From Erythrobacter sp. (GTDB lineage: Bacteria > Pseudomonadota > Alphaproteobacteria > Sphingomonadales > Sphingomonadaceae), in the NCBI GenBank assembly GCA_020629385.1, contig JAHDDJ010000006.1:1-32202 (forward strand): 32,202 nucleotides of DNA, written 5' to 3'. Positions within the stretch are counted from its first letter, which is position 1; each line of letters starts with the position of its first letter. The notes under the pieces were generated by a model. That model saw only the letters and a list, made by a program, of their open reading frames with translations. It did not search any database and was not told the origin of the DNA. The position numbers were made by a program, and so were the translations under genes. Below, piece after piece: positions 9,667 through 17,815 of this stretch.

Positions 9667-11834
9667 TGGCCGGAATCAACGCATCCGATCAAGCGGGCGG
9701 ACATCCTACCGAGAGCTACGGCTATACCGAAAGCATGCCTTCGCTCGGCATCGATATGCGCCGGATTGCCAGCGCGCTCTACCGCAACCGTTTCGTCGCC
9801 ATCGCATTGCTTGCCGGAGCTCTAATCCTTGGCATGATCGTCACGCTATCCGCCACGCCGATCTACAAAGCCTCGGCCACAATCCAGATCGACAGCCAGG
9901 TCAACGAAGTGCTGGACGAAGACGCGACCATGCCTCCGGTGGAATGGGATGTGGAACGCTTCCTCCAGACGCAGCTTGATGTTCTGCTCAGCCGGGGCAT
10001 GGCAGAGAAAGTGGTGGACCGGTTAAATCTCGCCAAGGATGATACCTATTTTGACCGGATGAACCTGCCAGCGCCCGAAGTGGCCGCGCCGGGCAAGACT
10101 ATGGCCAACACCCGCAAGGACAGGATTGCGGCAAGCCTTCAGGCCAATGTCGAAGCGGAACTGCCGCGCTACAGCCGGATCGTGGACGTATCCTTCAGCA
10201 GTCCGGATGCCACCTATGCCGCGACCATCGCCAATGCCTATGTCGACAGCTTCATCACCGCCAATCTGCAGCGGAAATTCGATAGCTCGTCCTATGCCCG
10301 CGAATATCTGGAGCAGCAGCTCGAAATCGCCAAGGATCGCCTCGAAGCAAGCGAGCGTGAGCAGGTCGATTATGCGCGGCAGAACGGGTTGGTCGATCTG
10401 CCCGAACCCGGCGACCGCGATGGCAGCGTATCGCTGGTCCAGACCAACCTTCTGGAAGCGAACACCGCGCTGAACATCGCCCGTACGCAGCGGATTGCAG
10501 CCGAAGAGCGCTACCGCGTGGCACAAGGTGGCAGCGCCTTTGCCATCCCCGATGTGCAGGATAATGGCTATATCCAGAACCTGCAAAAAGAGCGCGCTGC
10601 CATTGCCGCTGATATGGCGCGAGACGCCGATCGGTATAAGTCCGAACATCCGGTGATGCAGCAATACCAGCAGAAACTGGTAGGTATCGACCGGCAACTA
10701 TCCGGTGCCGTTTCGGATGTGCGCGGATCGTTGAGACAACAATATCAGGCCGCCTTACGCAACGAACAGCGTCTGGCCGCGCAAGTCCGCTCGTTACGCG
10801 CAGGCACTTCGGCGGAGCAGTCCAAACGCATCCAGTACAATATTCTGGAACGGGAAACCGGCACCAACCGCGAAATGTATGACGCGCTTCTGCAACGTTT
10901 CAAGGAAGTCAGCGCCTCGGCCGGGGTGTCGACCAACAACATATCCCTGATCGACGAGGCAAAAGTTCCCGGTGGCCCCTATTGGCCCAATCCGTTGTTC
11001 AATCTCGCTCTTGCCCTGATCAGCGGTATCTTGCTGGCAGGCATCTACATTATCCTGCGCGAGTTTATCGACGATGCGGCGCGGACACCTGAAGATGTGA
11101 CCGACCGTCTGCGCTTGCCATTCCTTGGCACGGTGCCCAAACTGGATAGCGATGAAGACATTGTCTCGGAATTGGAAGAACCGAAGTCCGGAGCATCCGA
11201 ATCCTTCGCCGCTTTGCGCACTTCGCTGGCGCTGCTCTCTACCGAAGGACTGAGTACTTTGCTCGTCACCAGCAGCCAGCAATCCGAGGGCAAAAGCCTG
11301 GTCGCCTACGGCATCGCCCGCAGTATGGCGCGCGCCGGCAAATCGGTGCTGGTCGTGGATAGCGATCTGCGACGCCCGTCACAGCACCAGATTTTCCGGA
11401 CCTCGCGCGAAATGGGCCTAACCAATGTCCTGACCCGGCAGAATAGCTGGCAGGAAGTTATTTATCATGCACAGGACAACCTCGATCTGATCCCGTCGGG
11501 CCCGCTACCGCCTTCGGTGCCCGAATTGCTGTCCAGCGCCAGCTTCGAAGAATTCCGCGATGCAGTGACTGCGGCTTATGACGTAGTGATTTTCGACGGT
11601 CCCCCCGTGCTCGGGCTGGCTGATACAGTCCTGCTGGCCCAACGGCTGGAGCATCTTGTTTTCGTCACCGAAGCGGGCCGAGCCACACATGGGCGGGCAA
11701 ACACCGCAATCCGGCGCTTGCGGGATAACGGCATCCAGATCGACGGCGCTGTCCTGAACAAGTTCGATCCGAAGAATTCCGGCTATGGCTATGAATATGG
11801 CTATTATTACTCGTACGGACGGGAAAATGCTTGA
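9666..11834 (+). CDS. wzc: Polysaccharide co-polymerase and tyrosine autokinase (Wzc-like)
   Basis: A protein of 722 residues fusing a Wzz chain-length domain and a BY-kinase. Membrane segments lie at about residues 44-64 and 445-467, with a periplasmic coiled-coil region between them (QQLEIAKDRLEASEREQVDYAR and related). The cytoplasmic kinase has Walker A SSQQSEGKS (about 537-545), Walker A' VLVVDSDLRRP (about 560-570) and Walker B VVIFDGPPV (about 640-648). The C-terminus is a tyrosine cluster, YGYEYGYYYSYGRENA, with seven tyrosines, the expected autophosphorylation tail. It controls polymer length and gates export through Wza. No Wzb-type phosphatase gene is in the window. Its stop overlaps the next start by one base. 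Confidence 0.96.
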   Translation: MAGINASDQAGGHPTESYGYTESMPSLGIDMRRIASALYRNRFVAIALLAGALILGMIVTLSATPIYKASATIQIDSQVNEVLDEDATMPPVEWDVERFLQTQLDVLLSRGMAEKVVDRLNLAKDDTYFDRMNLPAPEVAAPGKTMANTRKDRIAASLQANVEAELPRYSRIVDVSFSSPDATYAATIANAYVDSFITANLQRKFDSSSYAREYLEQQLEIAKDRLEASEREQVDYARQNGLVDLPEPGDRDGSVSLVQTNLLEANTALNIARTQRIAAEERYRVAQGGSAFAIPDVQDNGYIQNLQKERAAIAADMARDADRYKSEHPVMQQYQQKLVGIDRQLSGAVSDVRGSLRQQYQAALRNEQRLAAQVRSLRAGTSAEQSKRIQYNILERETGTNREMYDALLQRFKEVSASAGVSTNNISLIDEAKVPGGPYWPNPLFNLALALISGILLAGIYIILREFIDDAARTPEDVTDRLRLPFLGTVPKLDSDEDIVSELEEPKSGASESFAALRTSLALLSTEGLSTLLVTSSQQSEGKSLVAYGIARSMARAGKSVLVVDSDLRRPSQHQIFRTSREMGLTNVLTRQNSWQEVIYHAQDNLDLIPSGPLPPSVPELLSSASFEEFRDAVTAAYDVVIFDGPPVLGLADTVLLAQRLEHLVFVTEAGRATHGRANTAIRRLRDNGIQIDGAVLNKFDPKNSGYGYEYGYYYSYGRENA

Positions 11835-12958
11835 TGCGTAAGCTGCTGGCCGGTCTTGCGACGGCGGCATTTGCCAGTGTCAGTGGCGCCACGTTTCTTT
11901 CGCAAGCAATGGCTGCGCGCAGCCCTGAAACGATCGCCAGGGTTAATCCGCTGGACAATACCGCGCAGCGTCTAGCTACTGCCCGTGCCGTGAAGGACGG
12001 TGCCCCATCGAACGCGGCATTCTTTGCGAAGCGCGCTGTTGCCGCAATGCCGCTGGATCAATTTGCGCTGGCGACCTCTTCTTCCGCCCGTCAGCCAGAG
12101 GAACAGCTCGCAATCCTGAATCTTGCCGCCGCGTTGGGATGGCGCGACGGGCCGACCAATCTGGCCTTGATTGAACGCGGGTTGAGCGAAGGCAGGCCCG
12201 ATATCGCCGCACAAAGGATCGACGCGACGGGACGCGTGTTCGGCGCTGAACCCGTGCTGGAATTGACCGATCGCTTGCTTCTGGTCGAAGGCGGGCTGCG
12301 CGAACTCGGCTTCCGCGCCAAGGCCCGCAATGATGGTGCATGGTGGCAGAGCTATTTCCGCTCCGTCCCGAAATCGAGATCGATTGGCGAAGCACGCGCT
12401 GCGCTGCTTGCCAGCATTGATCCGGAAGACGGTGCCTGGCAGCGGCAGATGGTCCAAGATGCGGCTATTGGCTTCGCTGCCGCCAGTATGGAAGATCTGC
12501 TGATCCCTGTTACACGCTCGATGAATAGCGCCCTCAATGGCGAAGGCAGTCTTGTATTTGATACCGGCTTTGCCGCGTTTGACCCGGCAAGGGCAGGTCT
12601 GACGGGTGAATGGGTCTATCCCAACGCAGCACCCGCGCTTCTGGCAAAGTCCGCATCGGGCAACCTCTTGATCGAGCCGACGGGAGCCAACGCTGGTCCG
12701 GTTCTGTCGCAGAAATTCATCGCTGAACCCGGCGCATGGACCTTGCGAGCGAGGGGTAAAGGTGGTGACGGCTTTACATGGCAGATCAATTGCCAGAGCT
12801 CGGGCAAGCTTGAACTCGGCGAACTTGCAACGGTCGCGATTGGCGAGTCGATCTTCACGATACCCGAACAATGCCGGATTGCGGAACTTTCCCTGTTGGC
12901 GAAAGCTGGTGCCGAAACATTGGTAACACTCGACATGGTCGAGATTACAAAGCCGTGA
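11834..12958 (+). CDS. Exported protein of unknown function between wzc and an acyltransferase
   Basis: I do not recognise a named family. The protein has 374 residues from the ATG at 11834 (a TTG one codon earlier is less likely). Residues 1-28 form a signal peptide ending near SQAMAA, so it is probably periplasmic. Residues about 35-220 are alanine-rich and helical with TPR-like spacing (FFAKRAVAAMPLDQFALA, LAILNLAAALGWRDGPTNLALIERGLSEGRPDIAAQRI). Residues about 245-374 look beta-rich and resemble a carbohydrate-binding module in layout (FDTGFAAFDPARAGLTGEWVYPN, then paired cysteines in WQINCQSSG and IPEQCRIAEL). It overlaps both neighbours, wzc by one base and the acyltransferase by four, so it is tightly coupled to the export machinery. 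A role in handling the polymer in the periplasm is an inference. Confidence 0.8.
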   Translation: MRKLLAGLATAAFASVSGATFLSQAMAARSPETIARVNPLDNTAQRLATARAVKDGAPSNAAFFAKRAVAAMPLDQFALATSSSARQPEEQLAILNLAAALGWRDGPTNLALIERGLSEGRPDIAAQRIDATGRVFGAEPVLELTDRLLLVEGGLRELGFRAKARNDGAWWQSYFRSVPKSRSIGEARAALLASIDPEDGAWQRQMVQDAAIGFAAASMEDLLIPVTRSMNSALNGEGSLVFDTGFAAFDPARAGLTGEWVYPNAAPALLAKSASGNLLIEPTGANAGPVLSQKFIAEPGAWTLRARGKGGDGFTWQINCQSSGKLELGELATVAIGESIFTIPEQCRIAELSLLAKAGAETLVTLDMVEITKP

Positions 12959-13518
12959 GCAACGCACCTCTCGATGCATCGCGCAGTAAACCTGTAACCG
13001 GCGGCCCGAGTTTCTCGCTCGCAAACCGTTTGGAGCGTGGTGTTTGGCGGATAGTGTGGTTTCTGTTCGCCCGGGCCGTTCCGCCGCCTGTAGGTAAGGG
13101 CTGGCGACGTGTCCTGCTGCGCATATTTGGCGCGAAGATCGGGGCCGGGGCGCATATCTACGCAAGCGCCCGCGTCTGGTTGCCCCGGCATCTGACTATG
13201 GCAAGCAACGCAACTTTGGGCCCCGGCGTGGAATGCTACAATATGGCGCCCGTCAATATTGGTGAAAGCGCAATTATTTCGCAACGCGCTTTCCTGTGCA
13301 CCGGTAGTCACGATACCCGCGACCCGCATTTTCAACTCGTCACCGCACCCATTTCGATCGGACGCGGTAGCTGGATTGCTGCCGAGGCTTATATCGGGCC
13401 CGGCGTCACGATTGGCAGCAATGCGGTTGTCGCCGCGCGCGCCTGCGTGGTCAGTGATGTGCCCGCCGGAACCATATGGGGTGGCAATCCGGCCAAACAG
13501 ATCGGGGAACGCAGCTAG
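12955..13518 (+). CDS. WcaF-like hexapeptide-repeat acyltransferase
   Basis: A protein of 187 residues of the left-handed beta-helix acetyltransferase family, closest in style to colanic acid acetyltransferase WcaF. Features are the basic N-terminal region (GKGWRRVLLRIFGAKIGAGAHIYASARVWLP), imperfect hexapeptide repeats, the putative catalytic histidine in CTGSHDTRDP, and the end GTIWGGNPAKQIG typical of the family. It probably O-acetylates a sugar in the repeat unit using acetyl-CoA. The start is taken as the GTG at 12955, which overlaps the preceding stop as GTGA; this fits both the operon pattern and the family length, whereas a longer upstream reading would overlap by 88 bases. The gene ends at the convergent point of the two EPS arms. 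Confidence 0.87.
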   Translation: MSNAPLDASRSKPVTGGPSFSLANRLERGVWRIVWFLFARAVPPPVGKGWRRVLLRIFGAKIGAGAHIYASARVWLPRHLTMASNATLGPGVECYNMAPVNIGESAIISQRAFLCTGSHDTRDPHFQLVTAPISIGRGSWIAAEAYIGPGVTIGSNAVVAARACVVSDVPAGTIWGGNPAKQIGERS

Positions 13519-14624
13519 CCCGTCAGCGCCCGTACCGACGCTGCAAATTGGCGTGTGTCGCCTAGCGGGGCCAGCTCTGCCGAACGCGCACGGAATTTCT
13601 GCCACTGTTCCTCGTCCCGGCCGATCTCGATCATAACCCGGACCAGCGCATCGTGATCATCCGGCGGGAAGATGAAACCGTTTCTACCATGCTCTACCAA
13701 CCGGTCGGCAGCACCGCATTGGGCACTAATCAGTACAGGCAGCTCGACTGCGAGTGCTTCAGGTACGACATTGCCGAATGTCTCCGAAACACTCGGCAAG
13801 CATAAACACAAAGCATTGCGCATGAGCGGCGCAACCTGTTCGGTCTGGACGAAACCAAGCCAGTCAACGTGCCGCGCAATTCCAAGCTTTTCCGCCTGTG
13901 TTTTGAGCACGCTTTCGAGCGGTCCCGAGCCGGCAATTACCAACCGGCGCGGCCCTTCCGCTTGTTGGCGATAGTCGGCATAGGCGCGCAACAATCCGGG
14001 CAGGTTCTTCTCCCAAATCAGGCGTGCTACAGCCAGAAAGGGGCGGTCCGCAAAAGCTGCTTCACCCGCGCCGCCGGCCGCAGCCAGTGCACGGATGCGT
14101 GTCTGATCGACTGTGTTGTAGCCCCCGAAGATTCGATCCCCGGACAAGCCGAGCAGCTTCCAGTAATCGGTTGAACGATCATGCGAACCAATCGCACCCT
14201 GATAGGGTTGGAGGAATTGTCGCTTAACCCATTCGCGCCAGCCTTTCCGCGGGGCATCGTCAAATTTGGAGCACCCCATCGTGAACACCGCAACACCCTT
14301 CGCCCGCAAGCGGATGGCGGCGTAAAGGATCGCCAGCTGATCGTAATGCGCCAGAAATGCGGATGAGCAATTTCGTTCCAGAATAGCATTGGCGATGGCG
14401 CGGCCCAGCGACAGGGCACCGACAGAATTCCAGCTACCTTGCGCAAACAAGGTAGCCTTCTTGAAGCGCGTCGCTTCGGGTTGGTGCCAGTCATAAAGCT
14501 GGCTGCGGGCAAATAGTTCGATACCGTAGACGGTGCTTTCCGCGAGATCCCCGGCGACAGCATTGCAACGGTCGACATGCAAGGGGCCAAAATTGTCCCA
14601 CACGAAAGCAATCGCGCCATTCAT
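13515..14624 (-). CDS. Glycosyltransferase family 4
   Basis: A protein of 369 residues with a GT-B fold. The donor-binding C-terminal half contains FLAVARLIWEKNLPGLLRAYADYR, LVIAGSGPLESVL, HVDWLGFV and the E-x7-E motif in LPSVSETFGNVVPEALAVELPVL. It should add a sugar from a nucleotide donor to the lipid-linked repeat on the cytoplasmic face; donor and linkage cannot be read from sequence. The ATG at 14624 is preferred because it overlaps the upstream GT2 stop as ATGA, although an in-frame ATG at 14642 exists. It is the last gene of the leftward arm, and its TAG stop lies within the CTAG palindrome shared with the convergent acyltransferase gene. Confidence 0.9.
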   Translation of the reverse strand: MNGAIAFVWDNFGPLHVDRCNAVAGDLAESTVYGIELFARSQLYDWHQPEATRFKKATLFAQGSWNSVGALSLGRAIANAILERNCSSAFLAHYDQLAILYAAIRLRAKGVAVFTMGCSKFDDAPRKGWREWVKRQFLQPYQGAIGSHDRSTDYWKLLGLSGDRIFGGYNTVDQTRIRALAAAGGAGEAAFADRPFLAVARLIWEKNLPGLLRAYADYRQQAEGPRRLVIAGSGPLESVLKTQAEKLGIARHVDWLGFVQTEQVAPLMRNALCLCLPSVSETFGNVVPEALAVELPVLISAQCGAADRLVEHGRNGFIFPPDDHDALVRVMIEIGRDEEQWQKFRARSAELAPLGDTRQFAASVRALTG

Positions 14625-15475
14625 GATAGGGCGCGTGCCCATTCAGGCGCTTGAGCCTCTTTGAAAACGCGGTTGGACGTAAATACCGCATCGCGCAGCC
14701 GCATTGCCGTTCCAGCCGGATCAGCCAAGCGACTCAATTGCTGCCGGACTTTCTTCAAACGAAGATCGCTGGCCGTTCGCTCCCGGCCCATCTCTTCGAG
14801 GAAATAGCGTTCATGCGTTCGCAAACTCTCATCGGCAAAACGCTGGCTGACAGTGATGGAATTCGGCTGCATCCGGAACAGCGACCAGTATCCAGAGGCA
14901 TTGACCAGATCGAACCCGGCGCGGTCCATATCGATCAGCAATTCCGCGTCCCAGCTGGTCGAGTTAGCAAGGTTGAATCCACCAATCTGACGGAACACTT
15001 TCGCGCGGTAGAAGGTCGATTGCTGGAGTGCGAAAGCCGTCCCCTGTACAAATCGCCGCGCTGTAAACCGCGTGGACACAGCGCGCCGTATATAATGCCC
15101 ATCATCGTCGATAATATATCCGTTACCCAGAACCGACCCCGCATCTGGATGTGCGCGCATATGTCGGGCAGCTTCTGCGAAAGCACCGGGCAAAAACACA
15201 TCATCGGCATTGAGATAGATGAACCAGTCGCCCGAGGCCTGGGCAAAACCCTTGTTCAAGCCATCGGAGGGGCCGTCATCCGGATCTGACACAAGCGTGA
15301 ACTTGCCGGGATAGCGCCGGGACAGCGCTTCCAGCACCTGCGGTGTTTCATCGGTCGAACCCGGTTCGACGATGATATACTCCACCTCCACGCCCGCTTG
15401 TCCGAGAACGCTTTCGGCAGCGGCAGCGAGATATTTTCCCTGGTTGAAAGCATTGGTGACGACGCTGATTTTCAT
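14621..15475 (-). CDS. Glycosyltransferase family 2
   Basis: A protein of 284 residues with a GT-A fold. It begins with the standard nucleotide-binding strand (MKISVVTNAFNQGKYLAAAAESVLGQ), followed by YIIVEPGSTDET and the DXD-type metal site in WFIYLNADDVFLPG. A late catalytic-region aromatic stretch (SYWS/FRMQPNSITVS-like) matches GT2 enzymes that use a fixed acceptor. No membrane segments are evident, so it is probably cytoplasmic and membrane-associated only through its lipid-linked acceptor. It overlaps both neighbours by four bases (ATGA at 15472-15475 and at 14621-14624), so translation is coupled to the beta-propeller gene upstream and the GT4 downstream. Confidence 0.92.
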   Translation of the reverse strand: MKISVVTNAFNQGKYLAAAAESVLGQAGVEVEYIIVEPGSTDETPQVLEALSRRYPGKFTLVSDPDDGPSDGLNKGFAQASGDWFIYLNADDVFLPGAFAEAARHMRAHPDAGSVLGNGYIIDDDGHYIRRAVSTRFTARRFVQGTAFALQQSTFYRAKVFRQIGGFNLANSTSWDAELLIDMDRAGFDLVNASGYWSLFRMQPNSITVSQRFADESLRTHERYFLEEMGRERTASDLRLKKVRQQLSRLADPAGTAMRLRDAVFTSNRVFKEAQAPEWARALS

Positions 15476-16767
15476 GTTTTGGCGCCTACCAGATCGCTGA
15501 CATCAATCACCGCGATACCGCGCAATCCGCCGACACAATAATCGACCGCGATTTGCGTCTCGTCCCTGTTCCAGCGGGGGTGCAGGTCGCATTTGGCGTC
15601 GCTATCATCAGTAGTCACGCCGTCTTTGAAACGGGCAACATCGATCCGTTGTCCGGTGTGACGGTTCCACAGAATGAGGGTGAGAAAGCCGGAGGCATCT
15701 GGGTACGTGTCCGTGACGACCCAGTCATGCGCCCTTGCAACCATCGGATGGCCATCCTGATCCAGCGCAGGCCAGCCGACCTTCTGCCTGGCGCCCGAAC
15801 CGTCAGCAGCTAGCGAATAATACGCCTCGGCCAGCATCCGCTTTTTCCAGCGTCCGCTGAATTTGCGCACCAGGTTCAAGAGTGGCCGGATCAGCGGCGC
15901 GTTCAACGCACCGCTGGCTCGGGCCTGTGCCAGACCACCGCCGGTAAACCGCGCCCATGCAAGCAGAGTATTGCTATCCACCCAGTCAAAATGGCTGACC
16001 TTTTCATCAGCCAGAACACGCAAATTACTGCCATCCGATTGGCAGCACAGCATTCTAGTGTAGGAACCGCCATCTGCGGCAAAGAAACGATGCAGGAAAA
16101 CCAGCCTGTTTCCATCCGGACTGAAAACCGGATGGGTCAGGAAATGACCGTCCGCGCTGTCCGTGCCTTGCCAGCCAGCAAGAACGGTGGCGAGCGAGAT
16201 GAGGAGTTTGCGTTCCCCGCTGTACAGATCGGTCCGCCACAGGCCGACTTGGTCGGCGGTTTTGCTCGCACTCGATCCTCGCAATATGCGGTAGCCATAG
16301 GCTGGCCAGCGATCCGCCAGTACATCAAAATCGGGCGAGATCGCGGACACGCCATCCGGGCAGAGCGCATAGAGGCCGCCCTCGAAACTGCCGCCTTCCG
16401 ATCCATCATTATTGGCGACTGTCGCTATGCAGCTCCCGGACGCATCGCAGGAATTGAACGTGAATCTGTCCGAACCGTCAATGAGCCATTGCTGGCGCGC
16501 AGCTTGCTGGAAATTCCAGCAGCTGGTCTTTCCGACCCGCCCGAGACGGCCCTTTGCCGGCTCCCACACGCATATATCCGCCACGCCACCGCTGTCAGCC
16601 AAAGTCTGCCATTCAGGATCAAGGCGCAGGCACAGCAGCTTTTCGCCATCGGGCGACCATGGCGTTATATCGTGAAATCCGAAGAAGACATTCGCATCTG
16701 TCGGTGTTGTCGCGACCAGCCGGGCATCGGGATGCAGACTTGCGATTGCCGGATGCACATTACCCAT
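15472..16767 (-). CDS. Cytoplasmic beta-propeller protein with repeated histidines, function unknown
   Basis: A protein of 431 residues with TolB/PD40-like blades: FHDITPWSPDGEKLLCLR, HPVFSPDGNRLVFLHRF, SHFDWVDSNTLLAWAR and LHPRWNRDETQIAVDY. Histidines recur at equivalent points, and a distinctive DGHPMVARAHDWVVTDTYPD segment lies at about two thirds of the length. This resembles the blade layout of metal-dependent seven-bladed lyases such as oligogalacturonate lyase (PL22), but I cannot confirm homology. No signal peptide or membrane segment is visible, so it should stay in the cytoplasm, which is unusual for a polysaccharide-degrading enzyme. It lies between two GT2 genes with overlaps of 8 and 4 bases, so it belongs to the same translationally coupled unit. 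Confidence 0.82.
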   Translation of the reverse strand: MGNVHPAIASLHPDARLVATTPTDANVFFGFHDITPWSPDGEKLLCLRLDPEWQTLADSGGVADICVWEPAKGRLGRVGKTSCWNFQQAARQQWLIDGSDRFTFNSCDASGSCIATVANNDGSEGGSFEGGLYALCPDGVSAISPDFDVLADRWPAYGYRILRGSSASKTADQVGLWRTDLYSGERKLLISLATVLAGWQGTDSADGHFLTHPVFSPDGNRLVFLHRFFAADGGSYTRMLCCQSDGSNLRVLADEKVSHFDWVDSNTLLAWARFTGGGLAQARASGALNAPLIRPLLNLVRKFSGRWKKRMLAEAYYSLAADGSGARQKVGWPALDQDGHPMVARAHDWVVTDTYPDASGFLTLILWNRHTGQRIDVARFKDGVTTDDSDAKCDLHPRWNRDETQIAVDYCVGGLRGIAVIDVSDLVGAKT

Positions 16768-17737
16768 CGGCCAACGTCTTTCCGCCTACTTCAAAAAAGC
16801 CAGCAATATCATGGCCAGTCGCTGCGCTGAGCGCGGCGATCTTGTCTTCTCGTGTTTGCGCCTGAGCAATCACGCGTTCAAACTCGAACCGTTTGGCATC
16901 AACAAGGAAGCGGTACCAGAAGCCTTGCAGAGTGTGATAAATCAGCCCTTCTTTGCCATCGAGAAAACCCAGCTGGATGACATAGCGGTAGAGAAAATAG
17001 AGGAAAGGGCCCAAACCCAGCGGAAGCTTGTTGTAGAAACGGTTCTTGGCCTTACGTTTGGCCGCAGCCTGCTGCGTTCCGTGCAGCTCTTGGTCTGCAT
17101 CGAACCAGCCATATTTTGACACCAGTGCGTCGATCGCTTCACGCGTAGCGTAGGCCTCATGCTTGCGAATGAAGAAACCCAGATCGCCGAGATTTTCGTC
17201 GACGAATGTTCCGGCAAAATGCGTCGTGGCGCCGTGATCGAGAACAATATGTTCATCCATCCAGCGTTGTTCGATATGCGCCGCGCCATTGCGCCAAATG
17301 CGTAGCAGGCGCAATGGATAGCGGCCGCCGCGTTTGATCCACCGGCCCATGAAATAATGCCGGCGGTCGAAGGTGATCCCGGTCGTAGTATCGGGCAGGA
17401 CAAGCAGCCCACGCTGGAGGCGGTCCAGCAGATCGTCACCTAACCACTCATCAGCGTCGAGCCGCATCACCCACTCGGTATCGATTGCGGCATGGTCCAG
17501 TGCCCATTGAAACTGGTCAGCATAGTTGACCCAGCGCCTTTCGAACACTTCGGCGCCATGCGATTTTGCGATCTCAATTGTGGAATCCGTTGAGCCGGAA
17601 TCCACCACAACTATCCTGCTGGCCAAATGGGCAATCGATCGAATGCAGCGTTCCAGATGATGCGCTTCGTTACGGGTCAGTATAACCACCGTGAGCGACA
17701 GCGCGTCTGACAAATCCGGTTGAGTGGAAAGCGACAT
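16760..17737 (-). CDS. Glycosyltransferase family 2 (WaaE/KdtX-like)
   Basis: A protein of 325 residues. The GT-A signature is clear: LTVVILTRNEAHHLERCIRSI, RIVVVDSGSTDSTIEIA, WALDHAAIDTEWVMRLDADEWL with the DAD metal motif, and YPLRLLRIWRNGAAHIEQRWMDEH. This pattern matches the WaaE/KdtX branch that includes LPS-core beta-1,4-glucosyltransferases and colanic-acid-type transferases. The C-terminal FYNKLPLGLGPFLYFLYRYVIQLGFLDGKEG may form an amphipathic membrane anchor, as in relatives. It heads the coupled four-gene unit that runs to 13515 and lies just downstream of a terminator-like hairpin, so it may need its own promoter in 17738-17772. I see only a weak TTGCAT-like element there. Confidence 0.93.
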   Translation of the reverse strand: MSLSTQPDLSDALSLTVVILTRNEAHHLERCIRSIAHLASRIVVVDSGSTDSTIEIAKSHGAEVFERRWVNYADQFQWALDHAAIDTEWVMRLDADEWLGDDLLDRLQRGLLVLPDTTTGITFDRRHYFMGRWIKRGGRYPLRLLRIWRNGAAHIEQRWMDEHIVLDHGATTHFAGTFVDENLGDLGFFIRKHEAYATREAIDALVSKYGWFDADQELHGTQQAAAKRKAKNRFYNKLPLGLGPFLYFLYRYVIQLGFLDGKEGLIYHTLQGFWYRFLVDAKRFEFERVIAQAQTREDKIAALSAATGHDIAGFFEVGGKTLADG

Positions 17738-17772
17738 GGCGCAACCCTATGCCGAACGGCCGGCAATGCAAA

Positions 17773-17807
17773 GCGGGGGACCGGCTGAAGTGTCAGCAAT
17801 CCCCCGC
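17773..17807 (-). terminator. Terminator-like hairpin after the SGNH gene
   Basis: GCGGGGGA (17773-17780) and TCCCCCGC (17800-17807) are perfectly complementary. Between them, GCTGA and TCAGC form an inner five-pair stem with a four-base AGTG loop. In the leftward RNA the stem ends in TCCCCCGC followed by TTTGCATTG, a short U-run. It lies 9 bases past the SGNH stop, exactly where an intrinsic terminator is expected. The weak U-tract leaves open that it is a processing or attenuation structure instead. Confidence 0.65.
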
Positions 17808-17815
17808 CTCGCGGA

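Noticed and set aside
11972-13605. Open frames of 397 and 329 codons on the - strand
   Set aside because: They are antisense to the exported protein and WcaF-like genes, which have a signal peptide, coupled starts and family motifs; the antisense translations show none.
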